A stretch of DNA of 64,000 nucleotides from JANQEU01 sp965242805 (GTDB taxonomy: Bacteria; Bacteroidota; Bacteroidia; Cytophagales; Cyclobacteriaceae): assembly GCA_965242805.1 (NCBI GenBank), contig CBDETD010000002.1, positions 3,348,001 to 3,412,000 of the forward strand, written 5' to 3'. A program made the position numbers and the translations under genes. Under the pieces are notes generated by a model, which saw nothing but the letters and a program-made list of their open reading frames with translations, was not told the DNA's origin and ran no database searches. Below are positions 52,690-62,616 of this stretch, in pieces (position 1 is the first letter of the stretch; each line of letters starts with the position of its first letter).

Positions 52690-54644
52690 CTGCCCCGACC
52701 TTTTTTGTATGAGCTTCTATTCTTGCCCGATGCTGATCGGATCTTGGTTTTCTTTTTTGATGTCCGGTTGGCACCGCTGGCAGATTGTATCTTTTTCTTT
52801 TTGCCAGTGCTGGTTTGGACCGAACCTGATGCGGATCTAACCTGCACAGATTTGCGGCCGCCAGTTTGAGCGGAACCCGAGGCAGATCGTATTTTCTTTT
52901 TCTGGCCAGACCCCGTGTCTACCGATCCAGAGGCTGATCGGATACCTGCTTGTTTCTTTGTTTTTCGATTGTCAACAGATCCCGTTGCAGATTCAATCTT
53001 TCTAGGAAACTTTGCCTGCGTGTTGACATCGCCGGTTGCGGATACATTTCGAGGAGGCAGGCCTTCACTTGTATTTACAGATCCTGTCGCTGATTGGATA
53101 CGTCTGTTTTTTCTGTCATTATTTATGACGTAGGGTGTAATACTACCGGCGAAACCAGGCTCCTGTCTCTTAATGATCGTGTAGATCCCTTCACTTCTTT
53201 TCACCCGTACACGGTCACCCATAAATGTACTTGTCACGACTCCCTTGGATTCAGAAATGGTTCCGGTGAGGTCTTCACCAGCTGCACGGTTGTACCCTGC
53301 TGGTCCCGATTCAGTTTGTCGGCGGCTTCCAAACACGAAATTCAATCCAACACGGAATTCTGCCCAGCGCATATTAGGTACGGAATACCCAAGTACTTTG
53401 TCTGCTGAGGCATAGAATTGGACAGGGCCGGCACCGACAGCCAGAGCGGCACCGATGTTGAAGAACTGTTGAGGTAACTTGGTGATACTTGCTGAAGCAA
53501 TTAGCTTGGGTCCCAGATAACCTCTAAGACCTACAGCATAAGCCATTTTGGGTTGATACTGAATAATCCTTGTGCTTGCGGATGTTATTACATCAAGACC
53601 TCGGAAAGGACTAAAAATGAAACTCCCCGTAATTTTTCCAACCATTGGCGCCGTGTATGCCTGGAATGTTGTGTCAAGATCGTCCACTAACACATTCAGA
53701 AGTGAGTCTTCGACAGTCTCCACTATTGCATCACCAGATGTCCTCAGGTCCACGCCGGTGTATCTAAAGGAAGAATCTTGGAACTCATAATTTTCAATCC
53801 CTTCCTTCCATGATATAAAGCCTATATCTGTCGCTGATAGGGCTACACTGTAATACCTGTTGAGCTTATAGTCCACACCAAAATCAATCCCAAAACCTTT
53901 GTTTCCGAAACCAAGTAACTGCCCGACAATGTCAGCATCACCGGAGAGCAGAGGAGCTAATCCTGAGGACCTGACAATTGCATTTTTGTTTTCAACATTA
54001 AGTTGGAAGTTCTCATTCTCTGTTTGGATGTCAATATCAAAATTGCCGGGAGTACTTAAATTGATGATGCCCTGATAGAATTTTAGCCGTACACCGGAGG
54101 AGAGCCTTCCATTTTCCGTTTCATAAGCCATGCCCAAGCCATACTCCCTAAAATAGTTTCCACTTAGCCCCAGACTTGCAAAATTCATTTTCCTTCCAAT
54201 GAAATTCCCATTCCCTGTCCAAGCCCATTTCATAAGTTTTTTGGGATAGGTTAGGTCAATTTCCGCCCTTTCATTAACGAAAAGAGTGAATGCATATCTA
54301 CTTCGTGTGCGGATTCCAAAATGAAATAAACTAAGGTGGACGTTTGTGCTGATAAGGTTTGAGAATCCCAACTCACTTATAGCATTGTCCACGTCAATTT
54401 TTATCCCGTCACTTTCTTTTACAAACAGGTCATTGTAACTGAACTTGTTGCTCACAAACACATTGACTCCCGATATTGCTGGCAGTCCAATAAATACTTT
54501 TCCTGCTGGCATGTAAGCAGGATTGTAATTCGTGTTCTGAAAGGTAGCATTGCGCAGATGATAGAATGCAATACCATGTTGACCATTCACAGACAAGGCG
54601 GTAACCAGCAAGAGAAATATAAATATGTAGACAAATTTCTTCAC
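52686..54644 (-). CDS. DUF5723 outer-membrane protein with basic repetitive tail
   Basis: The 652-residue protein has a signal peptide ending VNGQ (about 22), then a barrel-like region to about 450 beginning GIAFYHLRNATFQNTNYNPAYMP as in DUF5723 (its first half is diagnostic). After a linker with RVKRSEGIYTIIKRQ, residues about 512-652 are an unusual Lys/Arg/Ser-rich tail with eight imperfect copies of an I-x-S-A-S-G-S-V-x-T unit. The barrel family is common in Bacteroidota and of unknown function. Its start overlaps the stop of the upstream lipoprotein gene by 4 bases, so the two proteins may work together in the outer membrane. Confidence 0.85.
   Translation of the reverse strand: MKKFVYIFIFLLLVTALSVNGQHGIAFYHLRNATFQNTNYNPAYMPAGKVFIGLPAISGVNVFVSNKFSYNDLFVKESDGIKIDVDNAISELGFSNLISTNVHLSLFHFGIRTRSRYAFTLFVNERAEIDLTYPKKLMKWAWTGNGNFIGRKMNFASLGLSGNYFREYGLGMAYETENGRLSSGVRLKFYQGIINLSTPGNFDIDIQTENENFQLNVENKNAIVRSSGLAPLLSGDADIVGQLLGFGNKGFGIDFGVDYKLNRYYSVALSATDIGFISWKEGIENYEFQDSSFRYTGVDLRTSGDAIVETVEDSLLNVLVDDLDTTFQAYTAPMVGKITGSFIFSPFRGLDVITSASTRIIQYQPKMAYAVGLRGYLGPKLIASASITKLPQQFFNIGAALAVGAGPVQFYASADKVLGYSVPNMRWAEFRVGLNFVFGSRRQTESGPAGYNRAAGEDLTGTISESKGVVTSTFMGDRVRVKRSEGIYTIIKRQEPGFAGSITPYVINNDRKNRRIQSATGSVNTSEGLPPRNVSATGDVNTQAKFPRKIESATGSVDNRKTKKQAGIRSASGSVDTGSGQKKKIRSASGSAQTGGRKSVQVRSASGSVQTSTGKKKKIQSASGANRTSKKKTKIRSASGKNRSSYKKGRGS
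52690..53110 (-). repeat. Eight tandem SASGSV-type repeats in the DUF5723 C-terminal tail
   Basis: Units of about 15 to 21 codons carry a core IxSA(S/T)GSVxT followed by a Lys/Arg-rich linker. Cores in order: IQSATGSVNT, VSATGDVNT, IESATGSVDN, IRSASGSVDT, IRSASGSAQT, VRSASGSVQT, IQSASGANRT, IRSASGKNRS. The last copies are the most basic. Confidence 0.8.
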
Positions 54645-56263
54645 CCACTAAGCTCTTGAAATTCAACATTCATTTTACCAACTGCAGATATTTTGACTGT
54701 CAATGAGTATCTGGCAAGAATTGCCGGAAATATCTCCTGAGAATTTAATGTCTTTGGGGTATTGAGCGTTACCACCAGGTTTATCCTATCTCCCGTATTG
54801 AGCGCTTCGATACCCTCGGCATTTAATGGGATATTTGCAGCAAACGGTCTTTTCTCAGTTGCTAACAGATCAGCATTCAGGAATGCCGTCTGTAAAACTA
54901 ATTTTTCGGGGAGCTCATAGATCACCATATCATTCTCATCAACAAATTGGATCCTCAGGTCCGCGGAGAATGGTAGTAAGTTCAATGTAACGATTCGTAA
55001 TGAAACCGAATCAGCGACGTCAAAATTGGGGTTACCGAGTGGAAAATCTCGTTCAGTTTGAAGGTCCGTTAACTTGACTTCCAATGGGATCCTGAATTCT
55101 ATGTCGCCTTCAATCATTGATTGACCTGGTCTATAAAAATTTTGTTGATCTGTTCCTGATGGATTTGAAATCGCTGATGCGTTGAATACTAATTGATTTG
55201 GTGCATTGGCAAAAAGTACATTGAGGTTAGAATTGTTTCTATTCAGACTGATGGTCGATTCGATGGTCTGACCGACTTCTGCAGTCGTGGGGCTTCCGAA
55301 AACCTGGGGATTAGATACACCAGGCCCTTCGATGAAAGTAGTATCGCTAAAGTTCCCCTGATCATCACGTACACTAAATGCTTCATTGAAGATAATTCCA
55401 AGTGGAATACCAATGTTATTTCTGAGATTGATATTCAATTGAGGATCCTTGAATTCAATAGCGTCACTTCCTGTCAATTCCTCAAAGAAATCAATGTCGA
55501 TGGTTTGCTGCGCAATATCCACGGTGTCTACTCCGAAATTACCGTAAAGGATGCTGAAGGTTTGGTTTTGGTACGTTAATGAGAAGCGAATTGAGTCGGT
55601 CGGAGCAATAGATTGGCCGGCAAGAACATCGGCATTCCCATTGAAAATCACCTGGAACGTGCTTTGTTGACCCTGGATCGACAATGAGGTAGTGTAACCT
55701 GTCAGGTCCCGGGAATCTGTGAAGGTACTGTTTGATACGGCCCCTGTAAATACTACTGCAGAACCATTTGGATCGGTAGTATTCGAAATTGTCAGGTCAA
55801 AACTTATTGTGGGATCAATATTTGAAGTTACAGTTAGCGTCAATTGGCCGCTGTTATAGGTAACAGAATCAATCTGCTCCTGCTCTGTACCCGAATAACT
55901 GAAATTGAAAGTTTCATTGATAGGCACTGGTACAGTAACGGGAGAAACTGGAGTTTCTTGAAGCCCTATTGCTGCAGAGTTAGTGATGTCGTCGATATTG
56001 ATCAGGTCGTCCTGGGAAGTATAGGAAAATGTATCAGTGTAAACTAGGCTTAAAAGGGTCGTTGCACTATCCTCCTGGATCACCGTGGAATCCAGGTTCA
56101 ATTCATCGATCAATTCCCTGACTCCGTATTCAATTTCTCCAATTGGGATGGCGATCAGATTGGTAATTTTTGGCGTTTTCAGATTGTCGAAATCCACCTC
56201 ATTCAGGTCGCAGCCCCCAAAGATCGCGATCAAAAAAATTGACAAAAATCTTAATTTCCTCAT
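54641..56263 (-). CDS. Large predicted lipoprotein of unknown function
   Basis: The product of 540 residues has a lipoprotein signal ending IFGGC (lipobox), then an Asn/Thr-rich beta-strand-rich region without any domain I recognise. I chose the ATG at 56263 (MRKLRFLS); a GTG twelve bases upstream is the other option. The gene overlaps the DUF5723 gene by 4 bases and is upstream of it, so the lipoprotein and the barrel protein are co-expressed and perhaps partners. It is preceded in the same direction by the PLP enzyme gene with a 13-base gap. Confidence 0.75.
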   Translation of the reverse strand: MRKLRFLSIFLIAIFGGCDLNEVDFDNLKTPKITNLIAIPIGEIEYGVRELIDELNLDSTVIQEDSATTLLSLVYTDTFSYTSQDDLINIDDITNSAAIGLQETPVSPVTVPVPINETFNFSYSGTEQEQIDSVTYNSGQLTLTVTSNIDPTISFDLTISNTTDPNGSAVVFTGAVSNSTFTDSRDLTGYTTSLSIQGQQSTFQVIFNGNADVLAGQSIAPTDSIRFSLTYQNQTFSILYGNFGVDTVDIAQQTIDIDFFEELTGSDAIEFKDPQLNINLRNNIGIPLGIIFNEAFSVRDDQGNFSDTTFIEGPGVSNPQVFGSPTTAEVGQTIESTISLNRNNSNLNVLFANAPNQLVFNASAISNPSGTDQQNFYRPGQSMIEGDIEFRIPLEVKLTDLQTERDFPLGNPNFDVADSVSLRIVTLNLLPFSADLRIQFVDENDMVIYELPEKLVLQTAFLNADLLATEKRPFAANIPLNAEGIEALNTGDRINLVVTLNTPKTLNSQEIFPAILARYSLTVKISAVGKMNVEFQELSG

Positions 56264-56276
56264 AACACAATTCACC

Positions 56277-57191
56277 TTAAGGTCTTGGCAAAGCCAAATT
56301 AAACCTATGGTTGAAGCCCGTTATTGCCTGCAATCCACCTGTATGAAGCATTAACAACGTAGTGTTGTTCGCAATTTGGGCATTTTTAACCAATTCCCAA
56401 ACGTTGAAAAACATCTTTCCGGTATAAATCGGGTCCAGTAAAATATCATATTTTTGTTTGAAATCAAGAATAAATTGTATCAAATCTAGGTCATATTTAC
56501 AGTAACCCCCAAACCTCTTGTCTTCGAAAATCTTAAAATTTTCATATTTTATGTTATGTGTTTGGAGTAGTGATTTGAAATCTTCCGTAATCCATTTTCC
56601 TCTCAAAGCTGAAAATCCATAAATCATCTGATTTCCACCTAAACCTTTGAGTAATCCGGCTATTGTTCCGCCGGTACCAACAGGGGAAATGAGTATATCG
56701 AAGTCATGGTCAATTTCATCGATCAATTCGGCGCAACCCTTTATCGCAAGCTCATTTGTTCCTCCTTCTGGCAGGACAACATAATTGGAAAGCGATTCTT
56801 TTGGAACTTGATTGCCTTGTTTCATTTCCCTGTAATCTTCCCTGGAGACGAACTGAAACTTCATTCCATTTTCGGCGGCCCTTCTCAAAGTAGGGTTACT
56901 ATCGGCAGTCAATTCTTCCCCCCGTATAATTCCAACGCTATCAAGTCCATATAATTTCGCTGCAGCAGCAGTTGCCGCAATATGATTTGAATAAGCTCCG
57001 CCGAATGTAACCAACGACTTCGTTCCCCGCTCAACTGCGTATTCAATGTTGTATTTGAGTTTCCTCCATTTGTTACCCATGACTTCTTCATGGATGAGGT
57101 CATCTCTCTTCACCAGGACGGTGATCCCATATTCTTCAAATACAGGGTCACTGATTTTTTGAATTGGTGAAGGTGTTTTGGGAAACGACAT
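56277..57191 (-). CDS. ACC deaminase/D-cysteine desulfhydrase family PLP enzyme
   Basis: The 304-residue protein is a fold-type II PLP enzyme of the ACC deaminase/D-cysteine desulfhydrase family. The PLP lysine lies in GNKWRKLKYN, followed by GGAYSNHIAA, and the phosphate loop SPVGTGGTIAGLL; the end has LLMLHTGGLQA. True ACC deaminase needs two specific Tyr residues that I cannot place with certainty, so desulfhydrase or another amino-acid lyase is as likely. I chose ATG 57191 because the longer TTG frame would overlap the divergent pseudouridine synthase gene. Confidence 0.85.
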   Translation of the reverse strand: MSFPKTPSPIQKISDPVFEEYGITVLVKRDDLIHEEVMGNKWRKLKYNIEYAVERGTKSLVTFGGAYSNHIAATAAAAKLYGLDSVGIIRGEELTADSNPTLRRAAENGMKFQFVSREDYREMKQGNQVPKESLSNYVVLPEGGTNELAIKGCAELIDEIDHDFDILISPVGTGGTIAGLLKGLGGNQMIYGFSALRGKWITEDFKSLLQTHNIKYENFKIFEDKRFGGYCKYDLDLIQFILDFKQKYDILLDPIYTGKMFFNVWELVKNAQIANNTTLLMLHTGGLQAITGFNHRFNLALPRP

Positions 57192-57217
57192 AAAACAAGT
57201 ATAGGTATTTTTGCCAG

Positions 57218-58255
57218 ATGGAGGATCAGTCTGCAACCGAAAGGGAAGATGAGCTGTTTGAGCATTACAATATCGAAGTGGATGCGAAACAATCTTTGGA
57301 AAGGGTTGACAAATTTCTGATGGACAGATTGCCCAATGTCACCAGGTCAAAGTTGCAGCAGGCTATAAAAGAGGGATTTGTAAAAGTCAATGAGAAAGAA
57401 GTAAAACCTAATCATCGTATTCATCCTAATGACCGGATCATCATTTCACTCCCGGAACCCCCCAGGGATACAGATGTGAAGGGAGAGAATATTCCGTTAA
57501 ATATAGTATTTGAAGATGATCACTTACTGATAGTAAACAAACCTGCAGGAATGGTGGTCCATCCTGCCTATCAAAATTGGTCTGGTACATTGGTCAATGC
57601 ACTTGTATGGCACTTTGAGAACCTGCCTGAAATGAAGGGAAACGAAGGCCGGCCCGGACTTGTTCATAGGATTGACAAGGATACTTCGGGCCTTTTGGTC
57701 ATTGCAAAGGACGAAAAGACCATGACTGGTCTGGCCAAACAGTTCTTTGACCATACCATTGAAAGAACTTACCAGGCATTGATTTGGGGTGAGCCAGATC
57801 CTGAAGAGGGCACGATTGATGTCTATATCGGCAGAAGTCTGAAGGACCGGAGAATAACTGTTGCATTTCCGAAAGGGGATATGGGACGAAACGCGATCAC
57901 ACATTTTCAAACCCTTGAAAATCTCAGATATGTTTCATTAGTTCAATGTAGATTGGAGACAGGGCGAACCCATCAAATAAGGGCTCACTTGAAATACCTG
58001 GGCCATCCCCTTTTCAATGATGCCACGTACGGAGGAGATCAGATCTTGAAGGGTACGATTTTTACCAAATACAAGCAATTTGTTCACAATTGCTTCAAGA
58101 TACTTCCTCGTCAGGCCTTACATGCAAAGACACTTGGATTCATTCACCCCATAACAAGGGAAAAGATGCATTTTGATTCAGAATTGCCTTCTGATTTTGT
58201 CAAATTGTTGGACAAGTGGAGGAAGTATGTGAATTATAATCAGGAAGAAGTTTGA
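57218..58255 (+). CDS. RluD-type 23S rRNA pseudouridine synthase
   Basis: The 345-residue protein has an N-terminal S4 RNA-binding domain (about 27-85, ERVDKFLMDRLPNVTRSKLQ) and an RluA-family catalytic domain with Asp153 in HRIDKDTSGLL as nucleophile, IVNKPAGMVVHP, and RTHQIRAHL. It should convert uridines of 23S rRNA (helix 69 for RluD itself) to pseudouridine; the exact sites cannot be read from the sequence. It is divergent from the PLP enzyme gene across 26 bases and overlaps the convergent GH3-family gene by 16 bases. Confidence 0.9.
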   Translation: MEDQSATEREDELFEHYNIEVDAKQSLERVDKFLMDRLPNVTRSKLQQAIKEGFVKVNEKEVKPNHRIHPNDRIIISLPEPPRDTDVKGENIPLNIVFEDDHLLIVNKPAGMVVHPAYQNWSGTLVNALVWHFENLPEMKGNEGRPGLVHRIDKDTSGLLVIAKDEKTMTGLAKQFFDHTIERTYQALIWGEPDPEEGTIDVYIGRSLKDRRITVAFPKGDMGRNAITHFQTLENLRYVSLVQCRLETGRTHQIRAHLKYLGHPLFNDATYGGDQILKGTIFTKYKQFVHNCFKILPRQALHAKTLGFIHPITREKMHFDSELPSDFVKLLDKWRKYVNYNQEEV

Positions 58256-59772
58256 AGTTCAAGAATATCTAATATCTCTTCAAGATACTCTCTGTGGTTT
58301 GATAATCGGGGAACCTTGTGTTGGCCTCCCAGTTTTCCTTTCTTCTTCAACCAATAATGGAAAGTGCCTTTACCTGCGATATGGATTTTGGGTCCAACCA
58401 AAGCAATGTCTTTGTATCGTTTTGCGTCGTAATCGGAGTTAATTTCACGAAGTTTCTCATCCAGTAGTCGGCAGAATCTTGAAATGTCGTTGGGCTGCCT
58501 TAAGAATTCTATGATCCATTCATGCCCCCCTTTTTCACCTGCCCCAAGGTAATGAGGTGCAGCGGTGAAGTTTTCGATTTCGGCATTCGTTTTTTCGCAT
58601 GCGTAGGTCATGGCAGTTTCCGCATTTTCAATCATCAATTCTTCACCAAAAGCATTGATGAAGTGCTTGGTCCTTCCTGCGATCTTAATCTTAAAAGGAT
58701 TTAGTGATGTGAACTTTACCGTATCTCCGATTTTATAACGCCAAAGGCCTGCATTTGTAGTGATGATCATGGCATAGACCTTACCCAACTCCACCTCATC
58801 CAGTGTAAAGGTTTTTGGATTATCGTCATCAAGGTTTTCCAAGGGAACAAACTCGTAAAAAATGCCATAATCAAGCATGAGCAACATATCCTTGGTGTCA
58901 GTTTCGTTTTGAATCCCGAAGAATCCTTCCGATGCATTATATGTTTCCATGTAATGCATATTTGAACTTGGGATCAGCCTCTTGAACAGGTTTTCATACG
59001 GACCAAATGCTACAGCTCCATGGAAAAACACCTCAAGATTTGGCCAGATCTCGGTAATGTTTGATACACCTTTGTCCCTGACGATCTTCTCAATTAGAAC
59101 AATGGTCCAAGTCGGGACACCGGAGATACTGGTCACATCATCTTCGCAACATGTTTCCGCCATTTTTTGAATTTTGGATTCCCATTCATCCATGAGGGCA
59201 ATATCCAATGAAGGGGTCCGTACCATTTGTGCCCACCAAGGGAGATTACTGATAAGCACTGCACTTACATCCCCATAGTACGAATTTGAGTTAGCATCCA
59301 ATTGGTTTACCTGATGGCTTCCTCCTATTACCAGGTTCTTGCCTGCAAATATCTTGGCATCAGGATAGTTATTGAAGTAGATGGAGAGCATATCCTTACC
59401 ACCTTTGAAATGGCAGTCTTCCATGGCTTCTGTGGAAACGGGGATAAACTTACTGCGATCATTAGTAGTCCCGGAAGATTTGGCAAACCATTTGGTTTCG
59501 CCGGGCCAGAGTACATTGTTCTCGCCGCGCATGGTGCGGTCTATATATGGAAAGATCTCCTCATATGAGGAAATTGGAACTTGCCTTTTAAAATCAGAGA
59601 CGTTGTCTATGTTTCCAAATCCATATTCCTTACCGAAGGAAGTCTTTACCCCTTTCTTTATCAGGCTATCCAGAAGTTCGTTTTGTACTTCGATTGGGTA
59701 TTTGAGAAACAATTCTATTTGATGAATTCGTTTCTTCATCACCCACCCCAGAATTGAATTGATGAGTTCCAT
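58240..59772 (-). CDS. GH3 auxin-responsive promoter family protein
   Basis: The 510-residue protein belongs to the GH3 family of acyl-adenylate/amide-forming enzymes, known in plants for joining jasmonate or auxin to amino acids. FAKSSGTTNDRSKFIPVS (about 110-127) is the ATP-binding motif, and the opening INSILGWVMKKRIHQIELF is typical of the Bacteroidota branch, whose substrate is not established. It directly follows lptB (stop and start codons adjacent), in a recJ-lptB-GH3 operon. Confidence 0.88.
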   Translation of the reverse strand: MELINSILGWVMKKRIHQIELFLKYPIEVQNELLDSLIKKGVKTSFGKEYGFGNIDNVSDFKRQVPISSYEEIFPYIDRTMRGENNVLWPGETKWFAKSSGTTNDRSKFIPVSTEAMEDCHFKGGKDMLSIYFNNYPDAKIFAGKNLVIGGSHQVNQLDANSNSYYGDVSAVLISNLPWWAQMVRTPSLDIALMDEWESKIQKMAETCCEDDVTSISGVPTWTIVLIEKIVRDKGVSNITEIWPNLEVFFHGAVAFGPYENLFKRLIPSSNMHYMETYNASEGFFGIQNETDTKDMLLMLDYGIFYEFVPLENLDDDNPKTFTLDEVELGKVYAMIITTNAGLWRYKIGDTVKFTSLNPFKIKIAGRTKHFINAFGEELMIENAETAMTYACEKTNAEIENFTAAPHYLGAGEKGGHEWIIEFLRQPNDISRFCRLLDEKLREINSDYDAKRYKDIALVGPKIHIAGKGTFHYWLKKKGKLGGQHKVPRLSNHREYLEEILDILELQTSS

Positions 59773-60504
59773 TCAGATCTTCCTTTTCAACTCAAAGTGC
59801 TTACCAAGGTATACTCTTCTTACCTGCTCATCAGCTGCAAGTTCCTCCGCGGTACCAGCCTTTAGTAGACGACCTTCAAACATAAGATATGCTCTGTCCG
59901 TAATGCTCAGAGTTTCGTTTACATTATGGTCAGTGATGAGTATACCAATGTTTTTATCTTTCAATTTAGCAACTATCGACTGAATTTCCTCCACGGCAAT
60001 TGGATCCACTCCTGCGAAAGGCTCATCTAACAGTACGAAATTAGGACTTACAGCCAATGCCCTTGCTATTTCGGTTCTTCTCCTTTCCCCTCCACTTAGG
60101 ACCATCCCCAGGTTTTTTCGAACATGGGTCAAACTGAACTCTTCGAGGAGTTCTTCAGTCTTTTCCTTTTGATATGATTTGGGCTTATCGGTCATTTCAA
60201 GAACTGCCATGATGTTGTCCTCCACCGAAAGTTTACGGAATACGGAAGCCTCCTGTGCCAGGTAGCCAATTCCTTTCTTGGCACGCTTGTACATAGCCAA
60301 GTCAGTAATGTCTTCGTCGTCAAGAAAAATCTTCCCGTCATTGGGCTTTATCAGACCAACGATCATGTAGAACGAGGTTGTCTTTCCAGCCCCATTGGGA
60401 CCAAGTAACCCTACGATCTCTCCTTGATTGACGGCAACTGAAACCTTGTCGACAACAGTTCGCTTTTTATACTTCTTTACTAAGGACTCTGCTCTTAACT
60501 CCAT
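59773..60504 (-). CDS. lptB: Lipopolysaccharide export ABC transporter ATPase
   Basis: The 243-residue cytosolic ATPase drives LPS extraction from the inner membrane together with LptFG and LptC. It has Walker A GPNGAGKT, the Q-loop segment YLAQEAS, the signature LSGGERRR and Walker B FVLLDEPFAGVDP, with the LptB-type opening MELRAESLVKKYKKRTVV. I chose the ATG at 60504; a TTG 18 bases upstream is unlikely. It is between recJ (19-base gap) and the GH3 gene. Confidence 0.92.
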   Translation of the reverse strand: MELRAESLVKKYKKRTVVDKVSVAVNQGEIVGLLGPNGAGKTTSFYMIVGLIKPNDGKIFLDDEDITDLAMYKRAKKGIGYLAQEASVFRKLSVEDNIMAVLEMTDKPKSYQKEKTEELLEEFSLTHVRKNLGMVLSGGERRRTEIARALAVSPNFVLLDEPFAGVDPIAVEEIQSIVAKLKDKNIGILITDHNVNETLSITDRAYLMFEGRLLKAGTAEELAADEQVRRVYLGKHFELKRKI

Positions 60505-60523
60505 ACCCGTTACGGCCCGCAAA

Positions 60524-62230
60524 TTAGTCAGAGAATTTAATATCCTTGATGATCAGCTGTAAGGATTTATTACCCTGGTAGTTGTTTTCTTCAATGTAGT
60601 AAGCCACTTTGATAGGCTTGTCAGTCGAAAGTTTGTCCTTGAGATCTCCCATTCCGAAAGCAATTGCAGGGAATTCCTTGTTATCTTCTTTCTGGTAAAG
60701 TGACAAACGAAGATGCTCTTCCTTAACAGTTTGGGGGGCTGTTTTCAAGTAAACATCTTCACTACAAAAGAGGGGTTGCATATTTCTTGGACCGAATGGA
60801 GCCATCTGTGAAATAACACTCAGGTTTTTGAAATTTATAAATGAGAAATCAATGTTTAAGTCGATTTCCAATTTGGGCAGTAATTGGTCCTCAGTAATGG
60901 TTGATGCGACCACTGCTTCAAATTTGTCTTTAAATTTTTCCAGGTTGTCCAGAGATATTGTCAGACCTGCCGCGTGAGCATGACCACCATATTGATCCAG
61001 GAGGTCTGCGCAATTGTCAATAGCTTCATATATATCGAAACCATTAACTGATCGTGCGCTACCGGTTGCTTTGCCATTAGACCTTGTCAATATAATGGTA
61101 GGTCTGTAGTAATGGTCTGTACATCTTGAAGCAACGATCCCAATTACGCCTTTATGCCAATCCTCTTTATAAAGTACCGTGCTTTTCGCGTGCTTGTAAT
61201 TCTCATCCTCCTCCAGCATTTCAAGAGCTTCATTTGTGATCGATTCATCGTAGGCCTTTCGCTCAATATTGGCATTGTCCAGTCTTTCGGTGAAGACTTT
61301 GAGGTCCTCATTTTTTTTACCTACTAATAGTTTAACCGATTCCCTGGCATGGGTTAATCTACCGGTGGCATTTATCCTTGGTCCAATGTAAAATACAATA
61401 TTGGAGACATCCAGTTTTCCTGAGAGTCCCGAAATCTCGATGAGAGCTTTTAAGCCGGGAATTGGATCACTATTCAATTTTTTTATTCCATAGTAAGCGA
61501 GGATCCTGTTCTCTCCAATTATAGGGACGATATCAGAGGCAATACTCACTGCTACGAGATCAAGGTATTGGAATAATGTCTTGAGGTCAATTGTATTTTG
61601 AATACAGAATCCAGTAAGTAACTTAAATCCCACTCCACAGCCTGACAATTCTTTAAAAGGGTAATCACAATCCTTTCTTTTGGGATCAAGGATTGCATAT
61701 GCTTCGGGTAGGTTGTCCCCGGGAAGGTGGTGATCACAGATAATGAGATCGATGCCCAGGCTTTTGGCTAAGGAAGCGTTCTCAAAGGCTTTGATGCCAC
61801 AATCCAAAGCAATACAGAGACTTACATCCTGGGCCGCCGCCCATTCAATTCCCTGTTTCGAAATGCCGTAACCTTCGACATAGCGATCGGGAACGTAATA
61901 AATGATATTACTTGTGTAATGGGACAAAAACTGGAAGACCATAGCAACAGATGTGGTACCGTCCACATCATAATCTCCATAGATCAAGATCTTTTCATCG
62001 TTGGCTATGGCATCTGAAAGTCGATTGACAGCTCGATCCATATCTTTCATAGCAAAAGGATCGTGCAGGGCTTTAATAGATGGGCGAAAATATTCCTTCG
62101 CAGCATCGAAGGTGATGATATCTCTTTGAACTAAAAGTTTGCCCAGAGGGTCACTAATATTTAGTTCCTTCGAAAGGGATTCAACGGGGGCATTATCATC
62201 AAGAGATTTGTAGACCCAAACTTTCTCCAT
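60524..62230 (-). CDS. recJ: Single-stranded-DNA-specific exonuclease RecJ
   Basis: The 568-residue nuclease degrades ssDNA 5' to 3' in recombination and repair. It has the DHH phosphoesterase motifs IYGDYDVDGTTS (near residue 80), the aspartate-rich LCIALDCGI and ICDHHLPG, then a DHHA1 domain with GGHAHAAGLTI and a C-terminal OB-fold. The length is normal. It heads the recJ-lptB-GH3 operon and follows a 72-residue gene by 52 bases. Confidence 0.93.
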   Translation of the reverse strand: MEKVWVYKSLDDNAPVESLSKELNISDPLGKLLVQRDIITFDAAKEYFRPSIKALHDPFAMKDMDRAVNRLSDAIANDEKILIYGDYDVDGTTSVAMVFQFLSHYTSNIIYYVPDRYVEGYGISKQGIEWAAAQDVSLCIALDCGIKAFENASLAKSLGIDLIICDHHLPGDNLPEAYAILDPKRKDCDYPFKELSGCGVGFKLLTGFCIQNTIDLKTLFQYLDLVAVSIASDIVPIIGENRILAYYGIKKLNSDPIPGLKALIEISGLSGKLDVSNIVFYIGPRINATGRLTHARESVKLLVGKKNEDLKVFTERLDNANIERKAYDESITNEALEMLEEDENYKHAKSTVLYKEDWHKGVIGIVASRCTDHYYRPTIILTRSNGKATGSARSVNGFDIYEAIDNCADLLDQYGGHAHAAGLTISLDNLEKFKDKFEAVVASTITEDQLLPKLEIDLNIDFSFINFKNLSVISQMAPFGPRNMQPLFCSEDVYLKTAPQTVKEEHLRLSLYQKEDNKEFPAIAFGMGDLKDKLSTDKPIKVAYYIEENNYQGNKSLQLIIKDIKFSD

Positions 62231-62282
62231 GGTATGAAAATAAGCAAATATTTGGAGGAAGTGACCAGTTTGTAGGGGTTAA

Positions 62283-62501
62283 TTACAATAACTGGTCTAA
62301 ATCTTTTTCGGTGGCAAAATGGATATCATACCAGTATTCGTAATATTCATACTTCACAAGCTGTTCCGATCCATATTCGTTGGCCACAAAGTTGTCGGTA
62401 CTCACCCAATTCGAAAACTGATTCAATTGGTTGGAGGGAAGGTCGGACATCATCAGGTACTTCAGTCCGTTATAATATTTGGGTGATACTTTCCGATTCA
62501 T
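62283..62501 (-). CDS. Small conserved-looking hypothetical protein
   Basis: The 72-residue product has no signal or membrane segment. It is rich in Tyr, Asn and Asp (KYEYYEYWYDIHF near residues 50-62) and starts MNRKVSPKYYNG. I do not recognise it. It lies 52 bases upstream of recJ on the same strand, and its codon use fits its neighbours, so it is likely a real gene. Confidence 0.6.
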   Translation of the reverse strand: MNRKVSPKYYNGLKYLMMSDLPSNQLNQFSNWVSTDNFVANEYGSEQLVKYEYYEYWYDIHFATEKDLDQLL

Positions 62502-62616
62502 AATTTGTTATGCAAGCATAATAAATTTCAGTAACGGTAAAAACGATAACATGTTATCAAATCTTTAACATTGAGCGCTATATAAATTATAAAAATGGGA
62601 TTAAGAGCAGTCTGTT

